Origin: Clostridia bacterium
Lineage (GTDB): Bacteria > Bacillota > Clostridia > TANB77 > CAG-508
Length of the DNA stretch: 45,342 nt
Direction of reading: 5' to 3'
Assembly: GCA_016290095.1 (NCBI GenBank)
Contig: JAEESU010000016.1
Span: forward strand, 1 to 45,342
Shown: piece by piece, positions 16,975-24,356 of the stretch
Layout of the letters: each line of letters starts with the position of its first letter
Position numbering within the stretch: the stretch's first letter is position 1
Translations under genes and position numbers: made by a program
The notes under the pieces: generated by a model
The model's input: the letters and a program-made list of their open reading frames with translations, nothing else
Database searches by the model: none
Told to the model about the DNA's origin: nothing

Positions 16975-18207
16975 ATGAAAAAATTAGAATTATTAGCACC
17001 AGCTGGATCATTTGAAAAAGCTAGAATTGCATTTATGTATGGCGCAGATGCTGTATATTGTGGAACGCCAAAATTGTCACTTCGTTCTAGATCAGAAGTT
17101 GATGATAATGATTTAGCTAAAACAATAGAATATGCTCATAGTATAGGAAAAAAAGTCTTTGCAGCAATAAATATATATGCTTGGGATGAAACATATGATG
17201 AAATAAAAACTCAAGCTCAGGAATTAGATAGACTTAGAGTAGATGGAATCATTGTTTCAGATGGAGGAGTTGTTGATGTTATAAAACAATATGCTCCAAA
17301 TTGTGAAATACATATTAGTACACAAGCAAATACTGTAAGCTATCATACATGCAATTTTTGGTATAGAAATGGCGCAAAGAGAATAATCTTAGGAAGAGAA
17401 TTAAATAAAGAACAAATAAAAGAAATTATAAAAAATAAACCAGAAGATTTAGATATAGAAATATTTGGGCATGGAGCATTATGCTTTGGTTATTCAGGTA
17501 GATGTTTCTTAAGTGAATTCTTAGCTGGAAGAAGTGGAAACTTGGGAGACTGTGCACAAAGCTGTAGATGGGCATATAATGTTTATGTTGAAGAAACCAA
17601 TAATCCAGGTAACCTTATGCCAGTTGAGACAGATGAAAAAGGAACTTATATATTTTCTTCAAAAGATTTGTGTTTAATAAATGAAATTCCAGAAATTATA
17701 GACATGGGAGTTTCTAGTTTAAAAATAGAAGGTAGATTAAAAACAGAATATTATGTTGCAACAGTAGTAAATGCGTATAGAAATGCTATAGATGATTATT
17801 TAAAAAATCCAGAAAACTATAATAGTGAGAGATATTTAAAAGAATTAGAAAAAACAAAAACTAGAGGTCTTACTACTTTTTATTTTAATGATAGAAATAA
17901 TAAAGATTTTCAAGATTATTCAGGCAGACAATATAATCAAGATTATGAGTTTGGTGGAAAAGTTTTAAGTGAGCTTGGTAATGGAAAAACTTTAATAGAA
18001 ATTAGAAATAAATTATCTGTTGGTGATACTCTTGAATTAATTGTTCCAGGTCAAGTTGAGCCAATAATATTTAGTATTAATAAATTATGGAATGATGAGA
18101 CAGGAGCAGAAATAGAAACAGTTAATCCAGGAAAAACTGAACAAAAAGTAATATTAGAAATTCCACATAAAGTTGAGAATGGGTGGATTTTAAGAAGGAA
18201 AAAATAA
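16975..18207 (+). CDS. Peptidase U32 family protein (TrhP/YegQ-like tRNA hydroxylase candidate)
   Basis: This 410-residue protein begins MKKLELLAPAGSFEKARIAFMYGADAVYCG, the U32 start, and carries the family signature EIFGHGALCFGYSGRCFLS at 162-180 with Cys170 and Cys177, then GDCAQSCRW. Established work shows that U32 proteins TrhP/YegQ and relatives make 5-hydroxyuridine in tRNA or modify rRNA, rather than acting as general proteases. The C-terminal domain after residue 310 resembles the U32 C-terminal beta-barrel. AGAGAGGA precedes the start. Which tRNA or rRNA site it modifies cannot be told from sequence alone. Confidence 0.88.
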   Translation: MKKLELLAPAGSFEKARIAFMYGADAVYCGTPKLSLRSRSEVDDNDLAKTIEYAHSIGKKVFAAINIYAWDETYDEIKTQAQELDRLRVDGIIVSDGGVVDVIKQYAPNCEIHISTQANTVSYHTCNFWYRNGAKRIILGRELNKEQIKEIIKNKPEDLDIEIFGHGALCFGYSGRCFLSEFLAGRSGNLGDCAQSCRWAYNVYVEETNNPGNLMPVETDEKGTYIFSSKDLCLINEIPEIIDMGVSSLKIEGRLKTEYYVATVVNAYRNAIDDYLKNPENYNSERYLKELEKTKTRGLTTFYFNDRNNKDFQDYSGRQYNQDYEFGGKVLSELGNGKTLIEIRNKLSVGDTLELIVPGQVEPIIFSINKLWNDETGAEIETVNPGKTEQKVILEIPHKVENGWILRRKK

Positions 18208-18208
18208 C

Positions 18209-18236
18209 TTGATTTTTCTAAAAAAAGTATTATAAT
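18209..18236 (+). promoter_or_regulatory. Promoter in the U32-dapB gap
   Basis: TTGATT (18209-18214), 16-base spacer and TATAAT (18231-18236) begin one base after the U32 stop. No gene follows on this strand before the terminator at 18299, so it may drive a small RNA. Confidence 0.5.
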
Positions 18237-18242
18237 AAGTAT

Positions 18243-18337
18243 ATTCTAATCTAAAGTTTATTCTTTAAATTATTCAAATTTAAAATAAGTAAATAGGGGC
18301 AAGAAGAGGCATGAAAATGCTTTTTCTTGCTTTTTTT
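18243..18337 (+). ncRNA. Possible small RNA between U32 gene and dapB
   Basis: A promoter (18209-18236) followed about 60 bases later by a strong terminator (18299-18337), with no open frame between, would give a transcript of about 95 nt. It matches no RNA family I recognise. The terminator may instead simply end the U32 transcript. Confidence 0.35.
18299..18337 (+). terminator. Strong terminator after the U32 gene
   Basis: GCAAGAA (18299-18305) pairs with TTCTTGC (18324-18330), with an inner GGCAT/ATGCT stem and the loop GAAA, followed by seven T. The 18338-18442 stretch beyond it holds no gene or clear signal. Confidence 0.88.
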
Positions 18338-18445
18338 ATTTCTAAAAAATTCAATGCTAAGTTCTTTCGCATTTTCGAATTTGTACTTATTAAGTAGATT
18401 AGAAGTAGTTGATATATTCAAAAATATTAACTTTTGAAGCGCAAA

Positions 18446-18475
18446 AAAAGACGGAAGTTTATATTTCCGTCTTTT
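18446..18475 (-). terminator. Terminator of the dapA-dapB operon
   Basis: AAAAGACGGAA pairs with TTCCGTCTTTT around an 8-base loop. On the minus strand a T-rich run follows the stem directly, five bases beyond the dapB stop. Confidence 0.88.
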
Positions 18476-18479
18476 ATAT

Positions 18480-19226
18480 TTAACAAATATCGTTCATATT
18501 GTATAATCCATTTTCTTTTTGAACAATATAAAATGCAGCTTTTATTGCACCATTTGCGAATACTGCTCTTGAATTTACATTATGTGTAATTTCTAAGCTC
18601 TCATTGTTACCAAAGAAAATTACTTGATGTTTACCAACTTCAGTACCGCCACGAACAGAACTAATACCAATTTCTTTTTTATCGCGTTTTTCTCTTTTAC
18701 TGCTACGCATTGTTTCGTAATGCATTTCATTATTTAAAGATTTATTGATACTGTCTGCTAATAAAATAGCTGTTCCGCTTGGACTATCAATTTTCTTGTT
18801 ATGATGTGTTTCAATGATTTCTATATCATTATCTGTTAATTTTTGAGCAAGTTCAGAAAGAATTTTTGCCATTAAATTAATTTCATAAGACATATTTGCA
18901 GATCTAAATATTGGAATGAATTTTGAACATTCTTCAATAGTATTTAATTGTTCATTAGAAAATCCTGTAGTTGCGATAACAATAGGAATGTGATTACTTT
19001 TAGCAAATTCTAAAATATTAAAAGTAGCTTCAGGTATAGAGAAATCTATAATTACATCTGGAATAATATTTATAGAACTTACATTTGTATAAACAGGAAA
19101 TGAGCAATCATTATTATTTATTTTATCAACACCACAGATTACTTCAATATTATCTGTTTCTTGTATTTGTGCTGCAAGAACTTTTCCCATTCTGCCATTA
19201 CAACCATTTATTAAAACTTTTATCAT
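18480..19226 (-). CDS. dapB: 4-hydroxy-tetrahydrodipicolinate reductase
   Basis: This 248-residue cytosolic enzyme reduces HTPA to tetrahydrodipicolinate with NAD(P)H in the diaminopimelate/lysine pathway. The nucleotide site is GCNGRMG (8-14). ATTGFS (85-90) and the catalytic block IETHHNKKIDSPSGTA (138-153) with His141/142 and Lys145 are intact. RGGTEVGKH binds the substrate side. The start lies 14 bases after dapA on the minus strand with a GGATGGTA-type SD. A terminator follows the stop. Confidence 0.97.
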   Translation of the reverse strand: MIKVLINGCNGRMGKVLAAQIQETDNIEVICGVDKINNNDCSFPVYTNVSSINIIPDVIIDFSIPEATFNILEFAKSNHIPIVIATTGFSNEQLNTIEECSKFIPIFRSANMSYEINLMAKILSELAQKLTDNDIEIIETHHNKKIDSPSGTAILLADSINKSLNNEMHYETMRSSKREKRDKKEIGISSVRGGTEVGKHQVIFFGNNESLEITHNVNSRAVFANGAIKAAFYIVQKENGLYNMNDIC

Positions 19227-19240
19227 ATACTTACCATCCT

Positions 19241-20128
19241 TTATTTTAGTAATTCGAAATTAATAAGTTCTGTTTTTAATTTGTCTTTACCATTATCAGA
19301 CATTTCTATTAGTGGAAGTCTTGGAATACCAACATTATAACCTAACATATTTAAAGCTGATTTTACTGGTATAGGATTTACTTCACAAAATAGTGCTTTA
19401 ATAAGTGGAATGGCACGAACTTGTGAATTTATTGCAGAAGAAACATTTCCATTTTGAAAATCTTCAACAATATTATGAGTATATTCTGGAGCAATATTTG
19501 ATAAAACAGAAATTACACCAATTCCTCCAACAGATAAAATAGGAGTAATTTGATCATCATTTCCTGAATATATTTGTAATTCATCACCACATAAATTTTT
19601 AATTTCTGCAATTTGAGATAAATTTCCACTAGCTTCTTTTATAGCTACGATATTTGAAATTTCAGATAATTTTTTGCAAGTTTGAGGGCTTATATTTACT
19701 CCAGTTCTACTAGGTACACTATATAAAATAATAGGTAGAGTAGTAGCTTCTGCAATTGTTTTATAATGAGCGACAAGACCATCTTGAGTTGTTTTATTAT
19801 AATATGGAGTAACAATTAATGCACCATCAACACCAATATTTTCGGCCCATTTTGTAAATTCAATTACTTGTGCAGTACAATTTCCGCCTGTACCAGCAAT
19901 AACTGGCACACGTTTTGCAACAGTATCAACTGCAAATTTGATAGTTTCTTTTCTTTCTTCTACAGTCATTGTTGAAGATTCACCAGTTGTACCACAAACA
20001 ATAATACTATCCACTTTGTTTGCAATTTGAAATTCAATAAGTCTTCTAAATTCTTCAAAATTAACACCATTTTTAGTAAAAGGTGTAACAATTGCTGTTC
20101 CACAGCCTTTAAAAATAATTTTTTTCAT
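19241..20128 (-). CDS. dapA: 4-hydroxy-tetrahydrodipicolinate synthase
   Basis: This 295-residue TIM-barrel aldolase condenses pyruvate with aspartate semialdehyde. Lys164 in VAIKEASG is the Schiff-base lysine, Thr47/48 in GTTGES and Tyr136 in LYSVPSRTG complete the triad, and Tyr110 is the partner-subunit tyrosine. It is feedback-inhibited by lysine in many species. The start follows AGAAGGAT. It lies in a three-gene minus-strand operon: small membrane protein, dapA, dapB. Confidence 0.97.
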   Translation of the reverse strand: MKKIIFKGCGTAIVTPFTKNGVNFEEFRRLIEFQIANKVDSIIVCGTTGESSTMTVEERKETIKFAVDTVAKRVPVIAGTGGNCTAQVIEFTKWAENIGVDGALIVTPYYNKTTQDGLVAHYKTIAEATTLPIILYSVPSRTGVNISPQTCKKLSEISNIVAIKEASGNLSQIAEIKNLCGDELQIYSGNDDQITPILSVGGIGVISVLSNIAPEYTHNIVEDFQNGNVSSAINSQVRAIPLIKALFCEVNPIPVKSALNMLGYNVGIPRLPLIEMSDNGKDKLKTELINFELLK

Positions 20129-20159
20129 AACATATCCTTCTTTCTAATAAAATTTAAAA

Positions 20160-20549
20160 TTATTTATTTCTAGTTTTAAAAAATATGATATCAACAATAT
20201 AAGATACTATCAAAAATATAGGAATGTATATTATACCGAAAACTAAAACAATAATGAATAATCCAAATGCACCATATTCAGTTCCAAATGTAGAAAGTAA
20301 TATAAAAGCTAAGAAGGAAATAAGAAGATAAGCTAAAATTGCTCTTACATTCGCATTCCAATATTCTTTAGCTGTTTCAAATTTAAATATGAAATTTGGA
20401 ATGGAAGATAGAAAGATAGACAATATAATAGAAAAGACTAAAAATATAATTCCCTTATCCATTGAAAAAATAATTATGAACAGACTAATAAATTCTACTA
20501 GCCCTTTAGCATAATAAAATTTTTCAAAATCACTATTATTCTTACTCAT
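20160..20549 (-). CDS. Small four-helix membrane protein, unknown function
   Basis: This 129-residue protein has four predicted hydrophobic segments (about 16-30, 33-53, 69-85, 92-122) and short charged ends. I do not recognise a family. It is the first gene of the dapA-dapB operon, 31 bases ahead of dapA, and shares their promoter. Co-transcription might suggest a role in amino-acid or wall metabolism, but nothing in the protein shows this. The start ATG at 20549 is preceded by AGGGTAT, a weak SD. Confidence 0.75.
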   Translation of the reverse strand: MSKNNSDFEKFYYAKGLVEFISLFIIIFSMDKGIIFLVFSIILSIFLSSIPNFIFKFETAKEYWNANVRAILAYLLISFLAFILLSTFGTEYGAFGLFIIVLVFGIIYIPIFLIVSYIVDIIFFKTRNK

Positions 20550-20587
20550 AAAATACCCTATATTTAAAATTGTATTATTTTAAATGT

Positions 20588-20616
20588 ATTATATTTAAAA
20601 AAACAGAAAAAATCAA
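20588..20616 (-). promoter_or_regulatory. Promoter of the membrane protein-dapA-dapB operon
   Basis: On the minus strand TTGATT (20616-20611), a 17-base spacer and TATAAT (20593-20588) lie about 39 bases ahead of the first start. No lysine riboswitch is visible in this short leader. Confidence 0.83.
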
Positions 20617-20637
20617 TAAGAATGCATAAAAGTGATA

Positions 20638-20667
20638 TTGCATAATTTCCTAATAGTGTAGTATAAT
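20638..20667 (+). promoter_or_regulatory. ssrA promoter
   Basis: TTGCAT (20638-20643), 18-base spacer and TATAAT (20662-20667) lie 17 bases before the mature tmRNA 5' end, leaving room for a short leader removed by RNase P. Confidence 0.8.
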
Positions 20668-20684
20668 ATATAAGTACTGAATAT

Positions 20685-21039
20685 GGGGGTGTATTTGGTT
20701 TCGACAGTATTCTAGAAGGATAAATAGCGAGTAGTGGAGATGCCTGGCCACTTTAAAAGGCATAATTTAAATATAAACGCTGATAATAGAGAATTAGCAT
20801 ACGCTGCCTAGTTGTGGCGTCGTCTTACCTTTGAAACCTGCGGCTCAGGATAAGGCGTCAAATAGCAGGAAACGAAATTAGTATTTATCTTTTTGTACTA
20901 ATGGGATTTTTATAAAAGATACCTGAAATAAATTTTGTTTGTTAAAGATATGGAAGGGAATTATAATAACAAACTGCACTCGGAGAAGTTTATTTGAAAG
21001 GGGTATTGGACGTGAGTTCGACTCTCACCACCTCCACCA
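20685..21039 (+). ncRNA. ssrA: Transfer-messenger RNA (tmRNA)
   Basis: The 5' end GGGGGTGTATTTGGTTTCGACAG-like start (first bases GGGGGTG) pairs with CACCTCC before the 3' ACCA to form the acceptor stem (one G-U). The T-arm GTGAGTTCGACTCTCAC is intact. The tag frame ends at TAG 20809-20811 and reads NADNRELAYAA at its C-terminus; the resume codon is near 20773-20778 but cannot be fixed by eye. tmRNA with SmpB rescues stalled ribosomes and tags products for degradation. The tag end AYAA differs from the more usual ALAA. It is 355 nt long, one-piece form. Confidence 0.95.
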
Positions 21040-21043
21040 AAAC

Positions 21044-21090
21044 AAAACAGCTCACAAGTGGCTAAATCAAGCCGTTTGTGAGCTGTTTTT
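21044..21090 (+). terminator. ssrA terminator
   Basis: The 14-bp stem AAAACAGCTCACAA (21044-21057) pairs with 21076-21089, with an inner GGC/GCC, followed by TTTTT. Degenerate copies of this hairpin recur near 24216 and 25867. The 21091-21182 stretch after it holds ATAATGC-type short repeats (21097-21116) and no gene. Confidence 0.93.
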
Positions 21091-21182
21091 GCTAAAATAA
21101 TGCTAATGTAATGCAATAAATAAGAAGTTGAATAAGAATAAAGTACAACATTGGTGTATGTAATGATTAAAATGGTTTTATA

Positions 21183-21211
21183 TTGATTTATTATTTTATG
21201 TATATTATAAT
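21183..21211 (+). promoter_or_regulatory. Array unit 1 promoter
   Basis: TTGATT (21183-21188), 17-base spacer and TATAAT (21206-21211). The following leader (TATGAACTAAA...TTTAATATACAAAAGAAA) resembles the leaders of the three later units. Confidence 0.85.
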
Positions 21212-21268
21212 TATTATGAACTAAAAAATATAAATATTGTTTAATATACAAAAGAAAGTGAAATATAT

Positions 21269-22387
21269 ATGGAAGAAGAAAAAAAAGAGATAAGAATTAG
21301 TTTAAAGACGTCATTGATTATTCTATGTTTCATAATCGTAGTAATTATAGGATTAGTCTTATTTTTAACTCATTCAAGCAAAGAAGAAATATATGATGAA
21401 GAGATAAATTCTATTGACTTAAGCTATTATGAGGGCTACAATATTGCAACGGGAGATTTAATTAAAAATACAATTCCTTTGAATAAAATTGAACTAAAAG
21501 GCAATGATTTGAACGAAATATCTAAACTAATTAAATCATTAAAAACAGTAAGCTATTCTAAAGATAGTGAAATGTATGAACATATTAAATATGACAATAT
21601 ATTTGATGACTACAAATTAGTAGTTAATAATTATTATACTATTTATATTGGATGTAACTATGGACTTTTAGATAAAGAATACGAATATTTTGAATCAAAA
21701 GAGATATATAATAAGATTTCAGAAATTGTAAAAAAATATAATGAAGATAATTTATATAAAACAATAAATAGTGATAAGATAACAATTATTAATGGAGAAG
21801 AAAAACTTGAAGTTACAGATTTAGAACAACTAGAGGAGTTGTCTAATTACAATTATTATGTGATTAATGCTTCAGATAAAAGCTTTAATGATGAAGAAGT
21901 AGCATTTATATTAAATTTATATGATGGAAGAACTATTGATGTGTTTTATGCTAGCGTATTAAGTTGCATTCATTATGAAGACGGAACAAAAGAATATATT
22001 TATACAGGTAATTTAGAAAATTGTGTAGAAAGAATATTTAATAACAGTAAAGTGAAAATGTATACAAATGATGTAGAAGCAATAAAAGTAACATATAAAA
22101 ATTCTGAACATATAATTGATGATAAAAGTAAAGTAGAAGAATTATTAAAAGAGTTTAAAAAATTTGAGTATAATGATTTTGCTTCTTTAAAAAATATGGA
22201 TGAATCAGATTTTGATGAAAATGATATTTGGATATATGTAGGTGATGGCAAATATATTATTCCAGGACATAGTTATTGGGCTAGTAGATTTTATATAGAT
22301 GAAGACGGAAAAGTATATGATGTTTCAGGCTTATATAATAATGAGTTAGAAGAATATTTTAAGAATTTAGTAAATTATAAAAAATAA
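21269..22387 (+). CDS. Membrane-anchored protein of the ssrA array, unit 1
   Basis: This is a 372-residue protein that I do not recognise. It begins MEEEKKEIRISLKTSLIILC, a charged cytosolic lead and one transmembrane helix (about 14-38), then an acidic extracytoplasmic domain. Two parts of that domain look related (NKIELKGNDLNEISKLIKSLK near 70 and the segment with SKVEELLKEFKKFEYNDF near 290), suggesting an internal duplication. There is no signal-peptidase site or catalytic motif. The lead sequence matches those of the next two large genes. The SD is weak (AAAGAAAGTGA), in contrast to the others. Function unknown; an envelope or secreted-face role is inferred. Confidence 0.82.
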   Translation: MEEEKKEIRISLKTSLIILCFIIVVIIGLVLFLTHSSKEEIYDEEINSIDLSYYEGYNIATGDLIKNTIPLNKIELKGNDLNEISKLIKSLKTVSYSKDSEMYEHIKYDNIFDDYKLVVNNYYTIYIGCNYGLLDKEYEYFESKEIYNKISEIVKKYNEDNLYKTINSDKITIINGEEKLEVTDLEQLEELSNYNYYVINASDKSFNDEEVAFILNLYDGRTIDVFYASVLSCIHYEDGTKEYIYTGNLENCVERIFNNSKVKMYTNDVEAIKVTYKNSEHIIDDKSKVEELLKEFKKFEYNDFASLKNMDESDFDENDIWIYVGDGKYIIPGHSYWASRFYIDEDGKVYDVSGLYNNELEEYFKNLVNYKK

Positions 22388-22404
22388 AAGTAGTATAAAA
22401 ACAC

Positions 22405-22462
22405 GATGTTATAATGCAAAAATAATGCAATACAAAAGCAAAAGTTAGAACATCTCCACCAA
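22405..22462 (+). repeat. Array boundary repeat with tmRNA 3'-end-like CTCCACCAA (copy 2)
   Basis: A 25-base block (22406-22430) is identical to 25813-25837. It is followed by ACAAAAG, GTTAGAACA and CTCCACCAA (22454-22462), the last matching the tmRNA 3' end at 21032-21040. It lies just after the unit 1 gene and resembles an attachment-site remnant. Confidence 0.72.
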
Positions 22463-22468
22463 GAGAAG

Positions 22469-22516
22469 AATCTCTGCAATTGACTATGCAAGCCAATTAC
22501 AGAGATTTTGTGTTTT
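22469..22516 (+). terminator. Terminator of array unit 1
   Basis: AATCTCTG-c-AATTG (22469-22482) pairs with CAATT-a-CAGAGATT (22494-22507) with one mismatch, followed by TTGTGTTTT. The stem sequence differs from the ssrA terminator, unlike the hairpins after the other copies. Confidence 0.7.
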
Positions 22517-22559
22517 AAATAATGCACAAAATAATGCTGTACAATTGCAGTATTAGGAC

Positions 22560-22577
22560 ATGAAGTGGCATGAAGTG
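22560..22577 (+). repeat. 18-bp direct repeat ATGAAGTGGCATGAAGTG (copy a)
   Basis: This is identical to 24156-24173 and is itself a near-tandem repeat of ATGAAGTG. Both copies are followed within 20 bases by GCAATGTCTT. Here it sits after the terminator hairpin; the other copy sits before the CTCCACCA. Confidence 0.75.
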
Positions 22578-22588
22578 CAATGTCTTTA

Positions 22589-22618
22589 TTGATTTTTAAA
22601 TTTTATTAATGATATAAT
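22589..22618 (+). promoter_or_regulatory. Array unit 2 promoter
   Basis: TTGATT (22589-22594), 18-base spacer ending TGA, and TATAAT (22613-22618). The leader continues TATGAACCAAAGAAG and TCTAATATTCAGAAGAAA, shared with unit 3. Confidence 0.85.
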
Positions 22619-22683
22619 TTTTATGAACCAAAGAAGAAAAAGTATAGTCTAATATTCAGAAGAAAAAGAAGGAGAATAGGAAA

Positions 22684-23994
22684 ATGGAAGAGAAAAAAAT
22701 AAGAATGAGTTTGTCAACATTTTTATTAATAATGGCTATAGTTATAATTTTAGTAACTGGAATGTTTATTTACATATTAGAATCAAGAGAAAAAGTTGAA
22801 TTAGACCTTGAATCAGAAATAGGACAAGAGCTTTATAGATACATGGATGTAATTAGGGAAGATTTTTATAATGAAGATATAGCTGAATTTGATGATATAA
22901 AAAATGCTCCCAAAGAATATCTTGCATATGTAGTTGCTGAGAATATTATGTACAATGTTGGGGATAGTGCAACATTTGAAGACTTTAATGCTGAGCTTAT
23001 AGATATTTTTGGCGAAAGAGCAAATGGGTTACTTAATAATGAAAAAATAGAGGAATTAGTAGGATTTGCTGTAAAGAATGATGATGGAACATACCATTTT
23101 GGTGGATTGGATGGTTCTGAAACAATTGCAGATTGCAGTCATATAAAAAGTATTGAAAAAAAAGATAATGTTTTCTATGTTGAACTATATGAGTTTATTG
23201 AAAAGTGGAAATATATGAGTACGGACTTAGAAGATGGTGATGAAGATACTTTATATGTTTATGATAAAGCTAGTAATTTGATTAATACTTTTAAAACAAT
23301 ATTTTCAATAGAACCAGTCGGTAACCAAGGGGATTGTTATGAAAAGAGAATTTATTATGATGAAACTGGAAACCAAATAGAACAAGATTCAATTGATGAA
23401 TATATAATCAATAGATATGATGGAAAGCTATCTGTAAGATATTTAGAATTAGAGTACGATGAAAAAATAGGTAAATTTTACTTATTGAGAAATAGGCTTG
23501 AAAATCCTGAAGTTACTGATGAAACTATAAGTGATATCTTTGAATTGGCTTGGATGGTGTTTAAAGATCCAAGTAACATATTTGAAACTTCTAAGAATAT
23601 TGCAAATTATATAGGTGGTTCTCATATTTTTAATATAGATGGACAAGATATTGAGTACCATAATATTGTCGGTAGTGTTTTTCCTAGTCCATTTAATTAT
23701 TCTTATTATGTAAATGACATAGTAGCATCTTCTTATGAAAATTTGAGTGATTCTACTGAAAACAATATTATGATATTCAATAATTCGTATTATATGAGAG
23801 ATAATATTGAAGGAAAAGGAATAGCTTTAGGAGGAATTGACGAAATAGAAAAATTAAATGAGACAAATAAAAAAGTCATTTGCTTAGTAAAATTACATAC
23901 AGAAGACGGCGAACGCTATGAATGTGATTTTGAACTTGTTAAAGACCATGATAAGTGGAAGGTTGAAAAATTTGAACTGACATTAATAGATTAA
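22684..23994 (+). CDS. Membrane-anchored protein of the ssrA array, unit 2
   Basis: This is a 436-residue protein that I do not recognise. The lead MEEKKIRMSLSTFLLIMAIV matches the units on either side; one transmembrane helix (about 11-31) precedes a large acidic domain. There is a weakly repeated pattern of beta strands with aromatic residues in the middle (residues 150-270) and a C-terminal segment VICLVKLHTEDGERYECDFE ending KVEKFELTLID that resembles lipoprotein or DUF-type beta domains. No catalytic motif is seen. AGAAGGAG precedes the ATG by about 10 bases. A surface or envelope protein is inferred from topology only. Confidence 0.82.
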   Translation: MEEKKIRMSLSTFLLIMAIVIILVTGMFIYILESREKVELDLESEIGQELYRYMDVIREDFYNEDIAEFDDIKNAPKEYLAYVVAENIMYNVGDSATFEDFNAELIDIFGERANGLLNNEKIEELVGFAVKNDDGTYHFGGLDGSETIADCSHIKSIEKKDNVFYVELYEFIEKWKYMSTDLEDGDEDTLYVYDKASNLINTFKTIFSIEPVGNQGDCYEKRIYYDETGNQIEQDSIDEYIINRYDGKLSVRYLELEYDEKIGKFYLLRNRLENPEVTDETISDIFELAWMVFKDPSNIFETSKNIANYIGGSHIFNIDGQDIEYHNIVGSVFPSPFNYSYYVNDIVASSYENLSDSTENNIMIFNNSYYMRDNIEGKGIALGGIDEIEKLNETNKKVICLVKLHTEDGERYECDFELVKDHDKWKVEKFELTLID

Positions 23995-24199
23995 GGTTAA
24001 AAAAGAAATTTAAGAGGATATATGTGATTATTGCAAAATGGAAAAAAATTTTATAAAAGTAGTGAAATTATAGATATTATTTTTTATCGGTATAATGCAG
24101 TTGTAAGAAGTGAAATTGTAAAATTAAAAATTGCGATAAAGGGCAATAAATAGGGATGAAGTGGCATGAAGTGAAATGAGAGCAATGTCTTAGCTACAA
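23995..24199 (+). other. Gene-free stretch after array unit 2
   Basis: No frame with coding character is found on either strand. It is AT-rich with TATAATGCAG near 24092 and the second 18-bp repeat at 24156. It may hold decayed remnants of an earlier insertion. Confidence 0.45.
24156..24173 (+). repeat. 18-bp direct repeat ATGAAGTGGCATGAAGTG (copy b)
   Basis: This is identical to 22560-22577 and followed by GCAATGTCTT at 24182-24191, as in the other copy. Confidence 0.75.
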
Positions 24200-24211
24200 C
24201 ATCTCCACCAA
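24200..24211 (+). repeat. tmRNA 3'-end-like CATCTCCACCAA (copy 3)
   Basis: These twelve bases are identical to 22451-22462 and match the tmRNA end apart from one base (CACCTCCACCAA). They are directly followed by a hairpin that resembles the ssrA terminator. Confidence 0.7.
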
Positions 24212-24215
24212 AGCT

Positions 24216-24264
24216 GAACAGTTCATAAGTTATTAAATTGAGTTACTTATGAATTGTTCTTTTA
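24216..24264 (+). terminator. ssrA-like terminator (copy 3)
   Basis: GAACAGTTCATAAGT (24216-24230) pairs with 24245-24259 over 15 bp with one G-U, followed by TTTTA. It is related to the ssrA terminator in the AACAG...CA.AAGT...AAAT pattern. Confidence 0.82.
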
Positions 24265-24266
24265 TA

Positions 24267-24295
24267 TTGCCTTTTATTTTTATTAATATTATAAT
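24267..24295 (+). promoter_or_regulatory. Array unit 3 promoter
   Basis: TTGCCT (24267-24272), 17-base spacer and TATAAT (24290-24295), followed by the shared leader CTGACCAAAGATG and AGTCTAATATTCAGAAGAAA. Confidence 0.83.
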
Positions 24296-24356
24296 TATTC
24301 TGACCAAAGATGAAAAAAACAGTCTAATATTCAGAAGAAAAAAAGGAGAAATGTCT

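Noticed and set aside
20550-20587. Lysine riboswitch ahead of dapA
   Set aside because: The leader is only about 35 bases, too short for the L-box.
20961-21251. 96-codon minus-strand frame containing GGGGESRTHV
   Set aside because: It runs antisense through the tmRNA 3' end and its terminator; such frames are a well-known artefact opposite tRNA-like 3' ends.
22405-22440. CRISPR array
   Set aside because: The repeats in the ssrA array are few, separated by more than 1 kb and contain genes between them; no regular spacer pattern or cas genes are present.
24249-24356. N-terminal extension of the unit 3 protein
   Set aside because: It would cover a terminator, a promoter and the leader; homologous N-termini of the other units fit the ATG at 24357.
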